Assembly (NCBI GenBank): GCA_902386135.1
Contig: CABMIB010000103.1
Span: 1 to 64,000 of the forward strand
Origin: an uncultured archaeon
Lineage (GTDB): Archaea > Halobacteriota > Methanosarcinia > Methanosarcinales > Methanoperedenaceae
DNA: 64,000 nucleotides
Direction: 5' to 3'
The notes beneath the pieces were generated by a model, which was not told where the DNA came from, did not search any database, and was given only the letters and a program-made list of their open reading frames with translations. Made by a program: the position numbers and the translations under genes. This document shows, one piece after another, positions 43,048 to 51,589 of the stretch (its first letter is position 1; each line of letters opens with the position of its first letter).

Positions 43048-43159
43048 ATAAGTTTGATTCTTATTAAGTAAATTGATAATTTTCGCCAATTAATAAAATA
43101 ATTGCAAAATAGGTAACATTTTTATAGCGTTAAATACTTTTGAAGCTGCATGTAATATT

Positions 43160-43843
43160 ATGCCTGCTATCTCCGACTTCTTCCCTTCCGACACATCCAG
43201 AAGCTCCCTTCTCGCAGCCCAGCGTCTTGTCGCCGAAAGGGCGATAACAGAAGACGATTTCGGTGAACTTCAGTTAATTGCAGGCGTAGACCAGTCTTTC
43301 GTGGATGATAAAATCATCTCAGGCATAGTAGTACTGGAGTATGATACTTTTAAGGTCGTGGAGCGTATCCATTCTATCGGGACCGTAAGTTTTCCCTACA
43401 TCCCCACGTTCCTGAGTTTCCGTGAAGGGCAGACGATCGTGAGCGCATATGAAAAACTTAAAAAGCTCCCGGATATCCTGATGGTTGACGGCGCGGGCAT
43501 CAACCACCCAAGGCGCGCAGGGCTCGCAACGCATATCGGTGTCACTCTGGATGTGCCCACCATCGGGATCACGAAAAGGATTCTCTGCGGCACGGGGACA
43601 GAGCCATCCCGGGCAGGCGAGGCGTCCCCGCTCATGTATAAGGGCAGGCAGATCGGGTGGCTGCTTAAGTCCAGAGAACGGAGCAGGACAATAATCGTGG
43701 CGCCGGGGCACAGGGTTTCACTTAATAGTTCTCTTTCGATAACGAAGGCGTGCCTTCGAGGGTACAAGCTTCCTGAGCCTGCCAGGCTTGCGCACGAGTA
43801 TGTTACCGGGTTAAAAAAGGAAATACCTGCATCCTTATCTTAA
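43160..43843 (+). CDS. nfi: Endonuclease V
   Basis: Endonuclease V nicks DNA one base 3' to deaminated adenine (hypoxanthine). The active-site strand LIAGVDQSF, the wedge-like PYIPTFLSFRE (family PYIPGYLSFRE) and LMVDGAGINHPRRAGLATHIGV are clear; the usual DGHGxxHPRR reads DGAGINHPRR. Length 227 is normal. Its last nine bases overlap the convergent nitroreductase gene. Confidence 0.93.
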   Translation: MPAISDFFPSDTSRSSLLAAQRLVAERAITEDDFGELQLIAGVDQSFVDDKIISGIVVLEYDTFKVVERIHSIGTVSFPYIPTFLSFREGQTIVSAYEKLKKLPDILMVDGAGINHPRRAGLATHIGVTLDVPTIGITKRILCGTGTEPSRAGEASPLMYKGRQIGWLLKSRERSRTIIVAPGHRVSLNSSLSITKACLRGYKLPEPARLAHEYVTGLKKEIPASLS

Positions 43844-44410
43844 CCATTTGACCTCAGGTTCAATCTTCTCAGGCATCTGCGTCTTGCCTTTTGGATACCC
43901 GAATATCAGCGGCGCAACCGCTTTATAACCCGCAGGCGCGCCCAGTTCCTTCAACAGCTCCTCGTTCATAAGCGCTGGGAGCACACCTCCGATCCAGCAG
44001 CTTCCGATGCCCCTTGAGTGCGCGGCAAGCATCATGTTCTGGGCTGCCATCGCGCAGTCATGATCAGCCGTCGGCGCATTTTTATTCCCAAGTATTATCA
44101 CGAGGGCAGGGGCATTGTAGAACATACTGGTTCCTTTAGTCTTCAGAAAAACAAGGAAACCGGAAGCCTTTTTGGAGGTATCCTTAATTGGTTCAAGTAA
44201 AGGGATCATGGCTTTCTTGCCGCTCTCCGAGAGCTTCCACATGGTCTCTTTGTTTTTTACGACCAGAAAGCTCCACGGCTGCATATTAAAACCTGATGGG
44301 GCATACCTTGCACAATCGATAAGGAATTGGATATCCTCATCTGGAACGGGATCTTCTTTATATTCGCGGACACAGCGCCGGGTTTTGATTACTTCAATAA
44401 TGTCTTTCAA
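43835..44410 (-). CDS. Nitroreductase family FMN protein
   Basis: The 191-residue protein matches the nitroreductase fold: TRRCVREYKEDPVPDEDI at the start, the FMN-site YAPSGFNMQPWSFLVV, CAMAAQNMMLAAHSRGIGSCWIGG in the core, and LIFGYPKGK at the end. These dimeric flavoproteins reduce quinones or nitro compounds with NAD(P)H; the natural substrate is unknown. A dyad lies about 115 bp upstream. Confidence 0.9.
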   Translation of the reverse strand: MKDIIEVIKTRRCVREYKEDPVPDEDIQFLIDCARYAPSGFNMQPWSFLVVKNKETMWKLSESGKKAMIPLLEPIKDTSKKASGFLVFLKTKGTSMFYNAPALVIILGNKNAPTADHDCAMAAQNMMLAAHSRGIGSCWIGGVLPALMNEELLKELGAPAGYKAVAPLIFGYPKGKTQMPEKIEPEVKWLR

Positions 44411-44523
44411 AATAACTCACCCATAGTAATAACACCTTAGTCTCTAATTATACTTTTCTTTTTAAAACTATCATAATCATAATTATAACAGAGATTATTA
44501 TCTATATGGATAAATATATAACT

Positions 44524-44540
44524 CATACTATTATAGTATG
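44524..44540. promoter_or_regulatory. Perfect 8-bp dyad beside a TATA-like box
   Basis: CATACTAT and ATAGTATG are exact complements around one T. ATAAATATATAAC stands directly before it. It lies between the hypB end and the nitroreductase start and may control the latter. Confidence 0.35.
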
Positions 44541-44600
44541 TTCGTCGGATAGGAATTCGGGGATAGGAGTGGCCTTACCTCTTATCATAATTCTCTGTTT

Positions 44601-45254
44601 CTATCTGTGAGACTTCTTTACAAAATCGATCCATTCTCCAAAACCTTCCCCCGTCTTGAGGCTCATCTTCAGCACATCTATTCGCGGATTTATTGTGCGC
44701 GCATCATTTACCATTTTATCCGCATCGGCGTTTACAGCCTCTGCGATATCAACTTTATTTACGATAATAAGGTCTGCCGTACTGAAAATAAGGGGATGTT
44801 TTTCAACTATGTCATCCCCTTCGCTTACGCTTACGACCACTACCCGCTTATGTTCGCCCAGTTCATAGTCGGTGGGACAGATGAGGTTCCCCACGTTCTC
44901 TATAAACAGAATATCCAGGGAATCAAGAGGTAGCTCCGGAAGTCCATGCTCGATAAGATGTGCATCCAGGTGACACTCCTTACCTGTATTCAATCCGACA
45001 GTCGGGATTCCATGCTTTTCAAACCTGGCTGCATCTATCCTTGCCACCACATCCCCGGCGATAGCACCTATCCTGTACTCATTGCCAAGCCTCTCTATGG
45101 TTTTCTCTATCAACAGGGTCTTACCTGAGCCTATGGCACCCATTATATTAAAAGCTGTTATATTGAATTTTTCAAGGTTTTTGCGGTTTTTGCGTGCGAT
45201 CTCTGAGTTCTCTTTCAGGATATCGTATTCGATGGATACTTCAGTCGTGTGCAT
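44601..45254 (-). CDS. hypB: Nickel incorporation GTPase HypB
   Basis: HypB is a GTPase that helps load nickel into [NiFe] hydrogenase and may serve other nickel enzymes. Walker A is GAIGSGKT near residue 40, the metal-binding GKECHLDAHLIEHGL lies near residue 90, LFIENVGNLICP is the switch region and IVNKVDIAE the guanine-binding NKxD. There is no His-rich N-terminus. No hydrogenase or other hyp genes are in the window, so the target could be another nickel protein such as CO dehydrogenase; that is inference. Confidence 0.92.
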   Translation of the reverse strand: MHTTEVSIEYDILKENSEIARKNRKNLEKFNITAFNIMGAIGSGKTLLIEKTIERLGNEYRIGAIAGDVVARIDAARFEKHGIPTVGLNTGKECHLDAHLIEHGLPELPLDSLDILFIENVGNLICPTDYELGEHKRVVVVSVSEGDDIVEKHPLIFSTADLIIVNKVDIAEAVNADADKMVNDARTINPRIDVLKMSLKTGEGFGEWIDFVKKSHR

Positions 45255-45345
45255 ATTTACCTTTAAATCGGTAATGTCCTATAATCGTGACCTGTTTAAA
45301 TGCTTAATTGAATAAACCTGTAATATGACTGGAGCATATAAATGA

Positions 45346-45413
45346 GCCACAGAGACGCTGAGGCACGGAGAGATTTTTTGAAATATTTCTCTGCGTCTCC
45401 GTGCCTCCGTGGC
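45346..45413. repeat. CACAGAG-type palindromic repeat
   Basis: Arm one (45346-45373) reads GCCACAGAGACGCTGAGGCA and on; arm two (about 45388-45413) ends GTGCCTCCGTGGC and is its inverse with a few differences and one small gap. The middle is a variable AT-rich loop. It lies between the hypB promoter side and the end of kbl. Confidence 0.75.
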
Positions 45414-45452
45414 GATTGTTTTTATATTGTCATGAAATTTAGTACACTGCCT

Positions 45453-46631
45453 TTAGATCAACTTCATCCTCTTACCGACCCTCTCGAAAATGTCTATCGC
45501 CTCATCCAGGTCTTCCCTTGTATGCTGCGCAGTAACTATTATCCTGACCCTGGATTTATCCTTTGCAACAAGAGGGAACACGATGGGTTTGGCAAAAAGC
45601 CCTTCCTGGAACAACTGCCCGGAGAGGTCCATTGCTATCCTGCTCTCACCAGCCATTACCGGAGTGATTGGCGTCCGGCTCCTGCCTATATCGAATCCCA
45701 TATCGCTCATGGCTTTCTTGAAATATTTCGTGTTATCCCAGAGGTTTCTTAGATGCTGCGGCTCGTCCTGTACCATCCGCAAAGCCTCCATGGTCGCAGC
45801 AGCTACGCACGGCGGATGGGCTGTGGTAAAGATAAAACTGCGGGCTGTGTTGATGAGGTATTCCCTTAACTCCTGCCTTCCTGCGATATAGCCGCCCAGG
45901 CTCCCGAAAGCCTTGCTCAGCGTGCCCATATCGATATCCACCCTGCCCTCAAGCCCGAAATGGTCAATTATGCCCCTGCCGCCTTTACCAAGTACCCCGT
46001 CGCCGTGGGCATCGTCCACCATGACCATCGCATCATATTCCTCTGCCAGTTCCACTATCCGGTCAAGAGGTGCAATATCCCCGTCCATGCTGAACACGCC
46101 GTCGGTGATTATGAGCCTGCGCCTTGCATCTTTTGTCTCCTGCAGGGCTTTTTTCAAGCCTTCAGTATCAAGGTGAGGGTATACCATCCGCCTGGATTTT
46201 GTCAGCCTTACGCCGTCGATGATGCTGCCGTGGTTGAGTTCATCGCTGATGATTGCATCCTCCTCCCCCATCAGCGCCTGTATCGTTCCCCTGTTCGCCG
46301 CTATGCCTGCCACGAACACAAGCGCGGCTTCGGCGCGTTTGTATTCTGCCAGCATCTCCTCAAGTTCGATATGTATCTCCATAGTGCCTGCGATCTGGCG
46401 CACAGCCCCTGCGCCGTATCCCCAGCGGTCGATGGCTTCTTTTGCTGCTGCACGCAGCCTCGGATGGTTCGCAAAGCCGAGGTAGTTATTGCTGCACATC
46501 ATAATGGCTTTTTTTCCGTTCAGGACCACCCTGTTCTTCTGCTCAGTGCCGAGGACCGGAAGTTCGATGAACAGGTTTTTGTCTTTAAGGTCCCGGATCA
46601 TTTCTTTTAAAAAATCCATTCTATTGTTCAC
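45453..46631 (-). CDS. kbl: Glycine C-acetyltransferase (2-amino-3-ketobutyrate CoA ligase)
   Basis: The enzyme cleaves 2-amino-3-ketobutyrate with CoA to glycine and acetyl-CoA, the second step of threonine breakdown, using PLP. SNNYLGFANHPRL, HGSIIDGVRLTK, MVDDAHGDGVLG and the PLP-lysine motif LSKAFGSLGGYIAG are present. The GTG at 46631 has GGGGGA five bases upstream; an ATG at 46649 gives six further residues. It is divergent from tdh with a 66-85 bp shared promoter region, so the two are probably controlled together. Confidence 0.92.
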   Translation of the reverse strand: MNNRMDFLKEMIRDLKDKNLFIELPVLGTEQKNRVVLNGKKAIMMCSNNYLGFANHPRLRAAAKEAIDRWGYGAGAVRQIAGTMEIHIELEEMLAEYKRAEAALVFVAGIAANRGTIQALMGEEDAIISDELNHGSIIDGVRLTKSRRMVYPHLDTEGLKKALQETKDARRRLIITDGVFSMDGDIAPLDRIVELAEEYDAMVMVDDAHGDGVLGKGGRGIIDHFGLEGRVDIDMGTLSKAFGSLGGYIAGRQELREYLINTARSFIFTTAHPPCVAAATMEALRMVQDEPQHLRNLWDNTKYFKKAMSDMGFDIGRSRTPITPVMAGESRIAMDLSGQLFQEGLFAKPIVFPLVAKDKSRVRIIVTAQHTREDLDEAIDIFERVGKRMKLI

Positions 46632-46715
46632 GTAATTCCCCCATGACATCTGGTTTAGATAAACTATTTATATTATACAACTGCAAGACTAATTATAGTT
46701 TTTCAGTGGGTAGTT

Positions 46716-47756
46716 ATGGACACGATGAAGGCTGTAAGAAAGACGAGAGAAGGACCCGGATTGGAGCTTGCCGCAGCCCCAGTTCCAGTACCGCAGAGCC
46801 ATGAGGTACTGGTAAAGGTAAAAGCCTGTTCGTTATGCGGCACTGACGTACATATATACAACTGGGAACATCCATGGTCTGAAGGCAGGATAACGCCGCC
46901 CAGGACCATCGGTCATGAAGTATGCGGCGAGGTTGTGGAAGTGGGAAAAGAAGTCACACTTGTCCGGGAAGGTGACCTTGTATCAGCAGAGTCCCATATC
47001 TTTGATGGGAAATGCATGCAGTGCAGGATGGGTAATATGCACATCTGCCAGAATCTCAAGTTCTTCGGCGTCGATGTTGATGGCTTCTTTGCCGGGTATG
47101 CCGTCATACCTGAAACGAACGTATGGAAAAACCCGCCCGATATGCCCGTAGAGATAGCTACGCTGCAGGAATCCATAGGCAACAGTGTGTACACTGTTTT
47201 CAGCCATGATGTTACAGCAAAGACCGTCGCGGTATTCGGCGGAGGTCCTACAGCCCAGTTCGCTATCGGTATTTTGAGGGCTGCGGGGGCTGCGAGTATC
47301 ATTGTGGTAGCAGGTTCAAAGCTGCATCTTGACCTTGCAAAAAAGATGGGCGCAGATGTTGTTATTAACAGGCATGAAAGAGACCCTGTGGAGGCAATAA
47401 TGGAATTGACCGATGGGCTGGGAGCGGACGTGTTCCTTGAGATGTCGGGAAGCGGAGCCGCGCTCGCTCAGGGGCTCAAGGCTGTACGCCCGAGGGGCAG
47501 TGCCTCCATTCTGGGCTTGCCTACAAAAGACGTGTGCATCGATCTGGCTAAGGACTTCGTTATGAAAGACATCACTGTCCGCGGCATATATGGCAGGAAA
47601 ATCTGGGATACATGGCTCATCACTTCAAGACTGCTCTCTTCCGGAAAGTTTGACCCTTCGCCGATTATCACTCACAGGCTCAGGCTGGATGATTTTGAGA
47701 AGGGCTTTGAGGCTATGATATCCGGAGATGCGGGAAAAGTGGTGATGTATCCGTAA
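46716..47756 (+). CDS. tdh: L-threonine 3-dehydrogenase
   Basis: This zinc-dependent medium-chain dehydrogenase oxidises threonine to 2-amino-3-ketobutyrate with NAD. Catalytic zinc residues lie in SLCGTDVHIY and TIGHEVCGEV; the structural-zinc loop is GKCMQCRMGNMHICQN; the Rossmann NAD motif is AVFGGGPTAQFAIG. The VDGFFAGYAV and NPPDMP segments match bacterial and archaeal Tdh. Length 346 is normal. It faces kbl, its pathway partner. Confidence 0.9.
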   Translation: MDTMKAVRKTREGPGLELAAAPVPVPQSHEVLVKVKACSLCGTDVHIYNWEHPWSEGRITPPRTIGHEVCGEVVEVGKEVTLVREGDLVSAESHIFDGKCMQCRMGNMHICQNLKFFGVDVDGFFAGYAVIPETNVWKNPPDMPVEIATLQESIGNSVYTVFSHDVTAKTVAVFGGGPTAQFAIGILRAAGAASIIVVAGSKLHLDLAKKMGADVVINRHERDPVEAIMELTDGLGADVFLEMSGSGAALAQGLKAVRPRGSASILGLPTKDVCIDLAKDFVMKDITVRGIYGRKIWDTWLITSRLLSSGKFDPSPIITHRLRLDDFEKGFEAMISGDAGKVVMYP

Positions 47757-47762
47757 AATAAA

Positions 47763-47782
47763 AGTGGGGGTTTAACCCCGCT
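47763..47782. terminator. Shared hairpin between convergent tdh and ftr
   Basis: AGTGGGG pairs with CCCCGCT (one G-T pair) over a six-base loop in the 29-bp gap between the two gene ends. It could serve both directions; only short T-runs follow. Confidence 0.5.
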
Positions 47783-47785
47783 TGA

Positions 47786-48679
47786 TTAAAACAGCTCGTT
47801 GAGGTTGAACTTGTGCGGACCCAGAGTGCCGCCATAGTTCCCTGCGCTTATCTTCTTAACGCCGGGTATCTTCACCGCAGCTTCAATTCCGGCCTTCATT
47901 GATTTGTTGATGGCTTCCACGCTCAGACCGTTGATCACGATCTCGTATATGGCATTCACGTCAGCCGGCACCTTTGTATCTTTTATTTTGGCTTTGAGTG
48001 AGGGGCTGTATCTCTCGTTCGTTGTGGCTTTCATAAACTTGTAATTCGTAAATCCAACTTTCGAGCCGCTTGCGACTATGCCGCCCGGGAAGGGAGTGAT
48101 CGTTCCTTCAAGTTGTGCTATCGCATCCACTGCGTTCTCAGCCGCAGCCAGCGCAGCCATCTGGTTATCCGCCATTATGAAGAAGTTCCCGCCTGCAATG
48201 CCGTCCTGTGCTCCCACACCGTGTTCGGCAATGAATTCGCCCTGCATCATGGGAATCTTATATGCTTTCCTGCCGCCGATATTTGCCTCAGATTCAAATC
48301 CGTCCCCGAAGAACTTGAGCTTGAACCCTGTATCGAACTGCTTCTCGGCATTGGGGAGACCGTTCCACATCGCTGCTGTCGGTGCAGTCAGCACGCACTG
48401 TCCCAGGCGTTTTAAGAGCTGCTCTTCCAGAGCTTTGTAACCGAAAGTGCATATCTGTATATACGCGCCGGGTCTGCCGTCCGGTGTCTCGTTACCGTTC
48501 ACGACTTTTTCAATGCCTGCCTCGGCAGGACACATTATGACGGATGTCCCGAATCCGGTTGCTTCCTGCGCCGCAACCAGCGCCCATCTCTTTGTCGCTC
48601 CAGTGATCAATACCCGTGCTATCTTTATCGGAAAAGCTTCTGCGAATGTATCTTCTATCTCTACTCCGTTAAGTTCCAT
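47786..48679 (-). CDS. ftr: Formylmethanofuran:tetrahydromethanopterin formyltransferase
   Basis: Ftr moves the formyl group between methanofuran and H4MPT, the second step of CO2 reduction to methane, or a late step of methane oxidation. The start MELNGVEIEDTFAEAFPIK, the block GFGTSVIMCPAEAGIE, the substrate region NATKRWALV-like ITGATKRWALVAA, and GGNFFIMADNQMAAL are clear; 297 residues is the usual length. GAGGGA lies five bases before the ATG. Confidence 0.97.
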   Translation of the reverse strand: MELNGVEIEDTFAEAFPIKIARVLITGATKRWALVAAQEATGFGTSVIMCPAEAGIEKVVNGNETPDGRPGAYIQICTFGYKALEEQLLKRLGQCVLTAPTAAMWNGLPNAEKQFDTGFKLKFFGDGFESEANIGGRKAYKIPMMQGEFIAEHGVGAQDGIAGGNFFIMADNQMAALAAAENAVDAIAQLEGTITPFPGGIVASGSKVGFTNYKFMKATTNERYSPSLKAKIKDTKVPADVNAIYEIVINGLSVEAINKSMKAGIEAAVKIPGVKKISAGNYGGTLGPHKFNLNELF

Positions 48680-48783
48680 ATATATCCCTCTTTCCCCGTT
48701 CTTTTTCTGTATTACCTAATATATGCTTCGAAATGTTTTCCGCAAAAGTTGAAGTAATAGAATAAAAATAAAAAATACGTTTT

Positions 48784-49059
48784 TTATTTCGCCATCTCAT
48801 CCACAGCACGGCATGCAAGCTCCTGCATTCGCACCGATGTTCTTCCGGCTCCTGAGAATTCATCGTGTGCCATTATGGATGCAATCTCCTTGCCGAGAAC
48901 GAAGATGGCGTGTTTGTGTTCAGCTTTGCTGCGGTGCACATGTATGGGGCTTATCTGCAGGGACTGGTACTGGGAAAATTCCCCCTTCCCTTTATCTTCA
49001 AAAAACCTCTTCATCTGCACCATCAAGGTGTGTAGCTGAATCAACTCTTCTTTGTGTAT
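48784..49059 (-). CDS. UPF0058 family protein, probable AUA start
   Basis: The product matches the archaeal UPF0058 family, which starts MHKEELIQLHTLLVQIKKYFE-like: here HKEELIQLHTLMVQMKRFFE. Then come SPIHVHRSKAEHKHAIFVLG and LACRAVDE at the end, so about 91 residues. GGAGG stands seven bases before an ATA at 49059, which gives the family start exactly. A GTG at 49077 would overlap this ribosome binding site and add IGGGFI. I therefore prefer ATA. His-rich HVHRSKAEHKH may bind metal. Function is unknown. Confidence 0.8.
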   Translation of the reverse strand: MHKEELIQLHTLMVQMKRFFEDKGKGEFSQYQSLQISPIHVHRSKAEHKHAIFVLGKEIASIMAHDEFSGAGRTSVRMQELACRAVDEMAK

Positions 49060-49228
49060 AAAACCGCCTCCTATCACTACTGCTTACTGCGGGCACAGTA
49101 ATTCATACTATTTTGAAACATTTATCCAATACTAAAACAGTTTGCACGGAAGCCGGTGTCCTATCTCCTTAAATTAAACTTTACGATTTAATCATCATGA
49201 TTCTTCGTGATTATTTTTCTGGGGATAT

Positions 49229-49750
49229 TTACGGGTTCACTATAATTTTTAGATGTTGTATACGCGGGTATTCCTTGATATAAACACCATACGTTCCAGG
49301 TTGAGTAAACGTATAGTTAAACTTGGCAAAATTCCATCTTAATATAGCTTTTGTTTCATTTGTTGGCCATAACCCTTCTTCGCTTAAAATAGTAAGCTTT
49401 TCTTCAGGATCGGCATCATTGATCCACACTACAGTATCTCCAGCTACAATTGTAAGAGTTCTGTTATAAACGTCATATTGTACTGGCTTTGAAGAATTAC
49501 TGACAATTCTCGTGAACCCACGGTAGCTGTCAACATCGGCTTTGTAGACTACAGGAACGCTAACATGCGCAGGAGTAGGTGTGGGTGTGGGACTCGGAGT
49601 AGTCGGAACGACCGTGGGCTGTATGGTCTCGGTAACTGTCGGCGTTGCAGTTGGAGTTGGGGTCGGGGTACCGGCCGGAGGCTTGACGCACCCCAGGAAA
49701 GCGGATAATATGATAATTAAAACTATTGAGATTAATTTTATGTTTTTCAT
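49229..49750 (-). CDS. Lipoprotein with cupredoxin-like domain lacking copper ligands
   Basis: A signal peptide ends with the lipobox AFLGC near residue 21. A Thr/Pro-rich linker (repeats of TPTPT) spans residues 25-62. The last 100 residues have the cupredoxin pattern: AGDTVVWINDADPEEKLTI and YTFTQPGTYGVYIKEYP. However the positions of the copper ligands (PHTV His; YYC; HP; Met) read EEKL, VYI, YP and I. The domain probably keeps the fold without copper. Some relatives act as cell-surface adaptors; the role here is unknown. Confidence 0.65.
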   Translation of the reverse strand: MKNIKLISIVLIIILSAFLGCVKPPAGTPTPTPTATPTVTETIQPTVVPTTPSPTPTPTPAHVSVPVVYKADVDSYRGFTRIVSNSSKPVQYDVYNRTLTIVAGDTVVWINDADPEEKLTILSEEGLWPTNETKAILRWNFAKFNYTFTQPGTYGVYIKEYPRIQHLKIIVNP

Positions 49751-49859
49751 ACTTACCAGCCTGATGATTCTACTGTTAATAAATAACCTTATCGATTTAC
49801 TTTTCTGATAGTGGTTCAGGAGAGAGGTCTATTATCAATGCATTACATCAAACCTTCAT

Positions 49860-51086
49860 ATGCATGACGGCGAAAAAAAAGAAATGAAGTGGATATATGA
49901 AATAATAGTGGGCAAGATACCGCCGTTCTCTCTTCTTTCGTACCAGTACAGCATCCTGCTGCAATTATTATTTCTCCTCGTTCTCGGTATTATCCTGGGC
50001 CTCGTTTTTCATCTGAAAACGATCTCACTGGCATACGGTTCGCTCGGGATCCTGGTAGCAGTGCTATGGAGCATGTTAATCCTGCAGCAGGGGCCGACCC
50101 TTCGAAAATTCAGGGCGCCATTAAGTAAGGATGAAAATGAGTTGCTTGAACGATATAAAGGGATCCTTTTCCATAAGAACCATTATGAAGCAATCCCCGG
50201 GGTTGCTATATTCGTTCCTTTTATGCTCTATCTTTTCTATGACGGCTCGGGTTTGCTGAAAAACTGGCTCGGGGAGAATCCGAACATTTTGTTGCTGTTT
50301 TTCGTCGGCCTTCTCATATGGGATATATGCTACAGGATGGGACTCGGGATATGGACATCCATCCTTGCCCTGTGGAGGTCCCTTGAGCTAAAAAAGCTCG
50401 CTGAAAAAAGGACAGAACTTGAGCATACTCCCTACACTGAGCTCAGGGCACTTCGGAAACTGGATATCAATAACGTCTTCTTCGGATTGATCTCGCTTCT
50501 CCTGTTACCCCTGCTAAAGAGCGACCCTCCTTTTGTCGTAATGGTATTTGCTTTCATGACTTTTATAACTTTTACCAGCTTTGTCTCTGCATATCTTATA
50601 TCAAAGGTGCCGTGGCTGCCGCCTGATATATACAACCTTGTAAAAGAATCCAGTTTTGCCTATGTAGGAACATCCCTTAAAGGAGTGACACATATAACCC
50701 CTGTGGTCTATGTCTTTGACGGGCAGAGGATATTTTTTAACACTTCAAAAGAAGCAAAAAAATTGAAAGTAATGAGGAAGAACAACAAAGTCGCCTTCCT
50801 GATAGATAAAAGGGATATGAGCAATATCTACGAGAACAAGGCGGTTTTATTTACGGGAAATGTGAAGATATACGGGGTGCTGGATATCCCGCTCCGGTTA
50901 ATACAGATGCTGCGAACGCTTCGGCTTTTTATAACGAAATATCCTGAATATACCAGGAAATACTCTACTTCGGAATTGCCCAAAGCCTGGCAGCTGACGC
51001 CGATCATTGCCAGGATCCTTGTAGAAGTGAAGCCTGCCCGGATCATATACTGGAGAGGGGCAAAACAGATCAGTGTGCCGGTGTGA
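49860..51086 (+). CDS. Membrane protein with C-terminal FMN-binding split-barrel (PNPOx-like) domain
   Basis: Residues 1-250 hold about six membrane spans (LLFLLVLGIILGLVF, GIAIFVPFMLYLFYDG-like, ILLLFFVGLLIWDICY, and two near 205-245). Residues 260-408 form a pyridoxamine-phosphate-oxidase-like split barrel: SFAYVGTSLKGVTHITPVVY, IFFNTSKEAKKLKVMRKNNK, VAFLIDKRD. This domain usually binds FMN, F420 or heme. The next gene encodes a second such domain alone and overlaps the stop (GTGTGA). A membrane flavin reductase is possible. No ribosome binding site precedes the ATG at 49860. Confidence 0.75.
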   Translation: MHDGEKKEMKWIYEIIVGKIPPFSLLSYQYSILLQLLFLLVLGIILGLVFHLKTISLAYGSLGILVAVLWSMLILQQGPTLRKFRAPLSKDENELLERYKGILFHKNHYEAIPGVAIFVPFMLYLFYDGSGLLKNWLGENPNILLLFFVGLLIWDICYRMGLGIWTSILALWRSLELKKLAEKRTELEHTPYTELRALRKLDINNVFFGLISLLLLPLLKSDPPFVVMVFAFMTFITFTSFVSAYLISKVPWLPPDIYNLVKESSFAYVGTSLKGVTHITPVVYVFDGQRIFFNTSKEAKKLKVMRKNNKVAFLIDKRDMSNIYENKAVLFTGNVKIYGVLDIPLRLIQMLRTLRLFITKYPEYTRKYSTSELPKAWQLTPIIARILVEVKPARIIYWRGAKQISVPV

Positions 51087-51088
51087 GC

Positions 51089-51589
51089 ATGAAAATACCT
51101 GACGAGATGCTGAACATATTGTACGGGAATTATTTCGGGTATGTCTGCACAAGCGACAGGTTTGACATGCCGCATCTTACCCCTGTGTTCTTCGTATACG
51201 ATGGTCAGTCCCAGAAAATATTCTTCATCACCAATGAGAAATCAAAGAAGGTCAAGAACATACTTGAGAATCCGAACGTAAGCATCACCATCGACATAAG
51301 AGACCCGGTAAACCCGTTCAACAACGAGGGGGTAATGGCCCAGGGAACAGCTTCTATAACTGAGAAAGGGCCTATCTATTTCCTTCCTGAGGAGACGCTG
51401 CAGTTGTACCGCGACATATACCTGGAATTCAAAGGCAAGTACCAGGCTGTAATCGAGAATAAACCCATGGGAGAGAACGACGTGATCGTACAGATCAACA
51501 TTGAAAAGATGGTCTACTGGAAAGGTCCCCATTTTAAATCCGTGAAAATAGACAAAGAGGGTAAAGTAACGATGGTAAAATCAAAATGA
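51089..51589 (+). CDS. PNPOx-like FMN-binding split-barrel protein
   Basis: This 166-residue soluble protein has the same domain as the C-terminus of its upstream neighbour: YGNYFGYVCTSDRFDMPHLT, IFFITNEKSKKVKNILENPN, VSITIDIRDP and EGVMAQGTASI. The ATG at 51089 has GGTGTGA a few bases upstream; a GTG at 51083 overlaps the previous stop. The stop overlaps the ATG of the methyltransferase gene. The pair of split-barrel proteins may form a heterodimer around FMN or F420. Confidence 0.85.
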   Translation: MKIPDEMLNILYGNYFGYVCTSDRFDMPHLTPVFFVYDGQSQKIFFITNEKSKKVKNILENPNVSITIDIRDPVNPFNNEGVMAQGTASITEKGPIYFLPEETLQLYRDIYLEFKGKYQAVIENKPMGENDVIVQINIEKMVYWKGPHFKSVKIDKEGKVTMVKSK

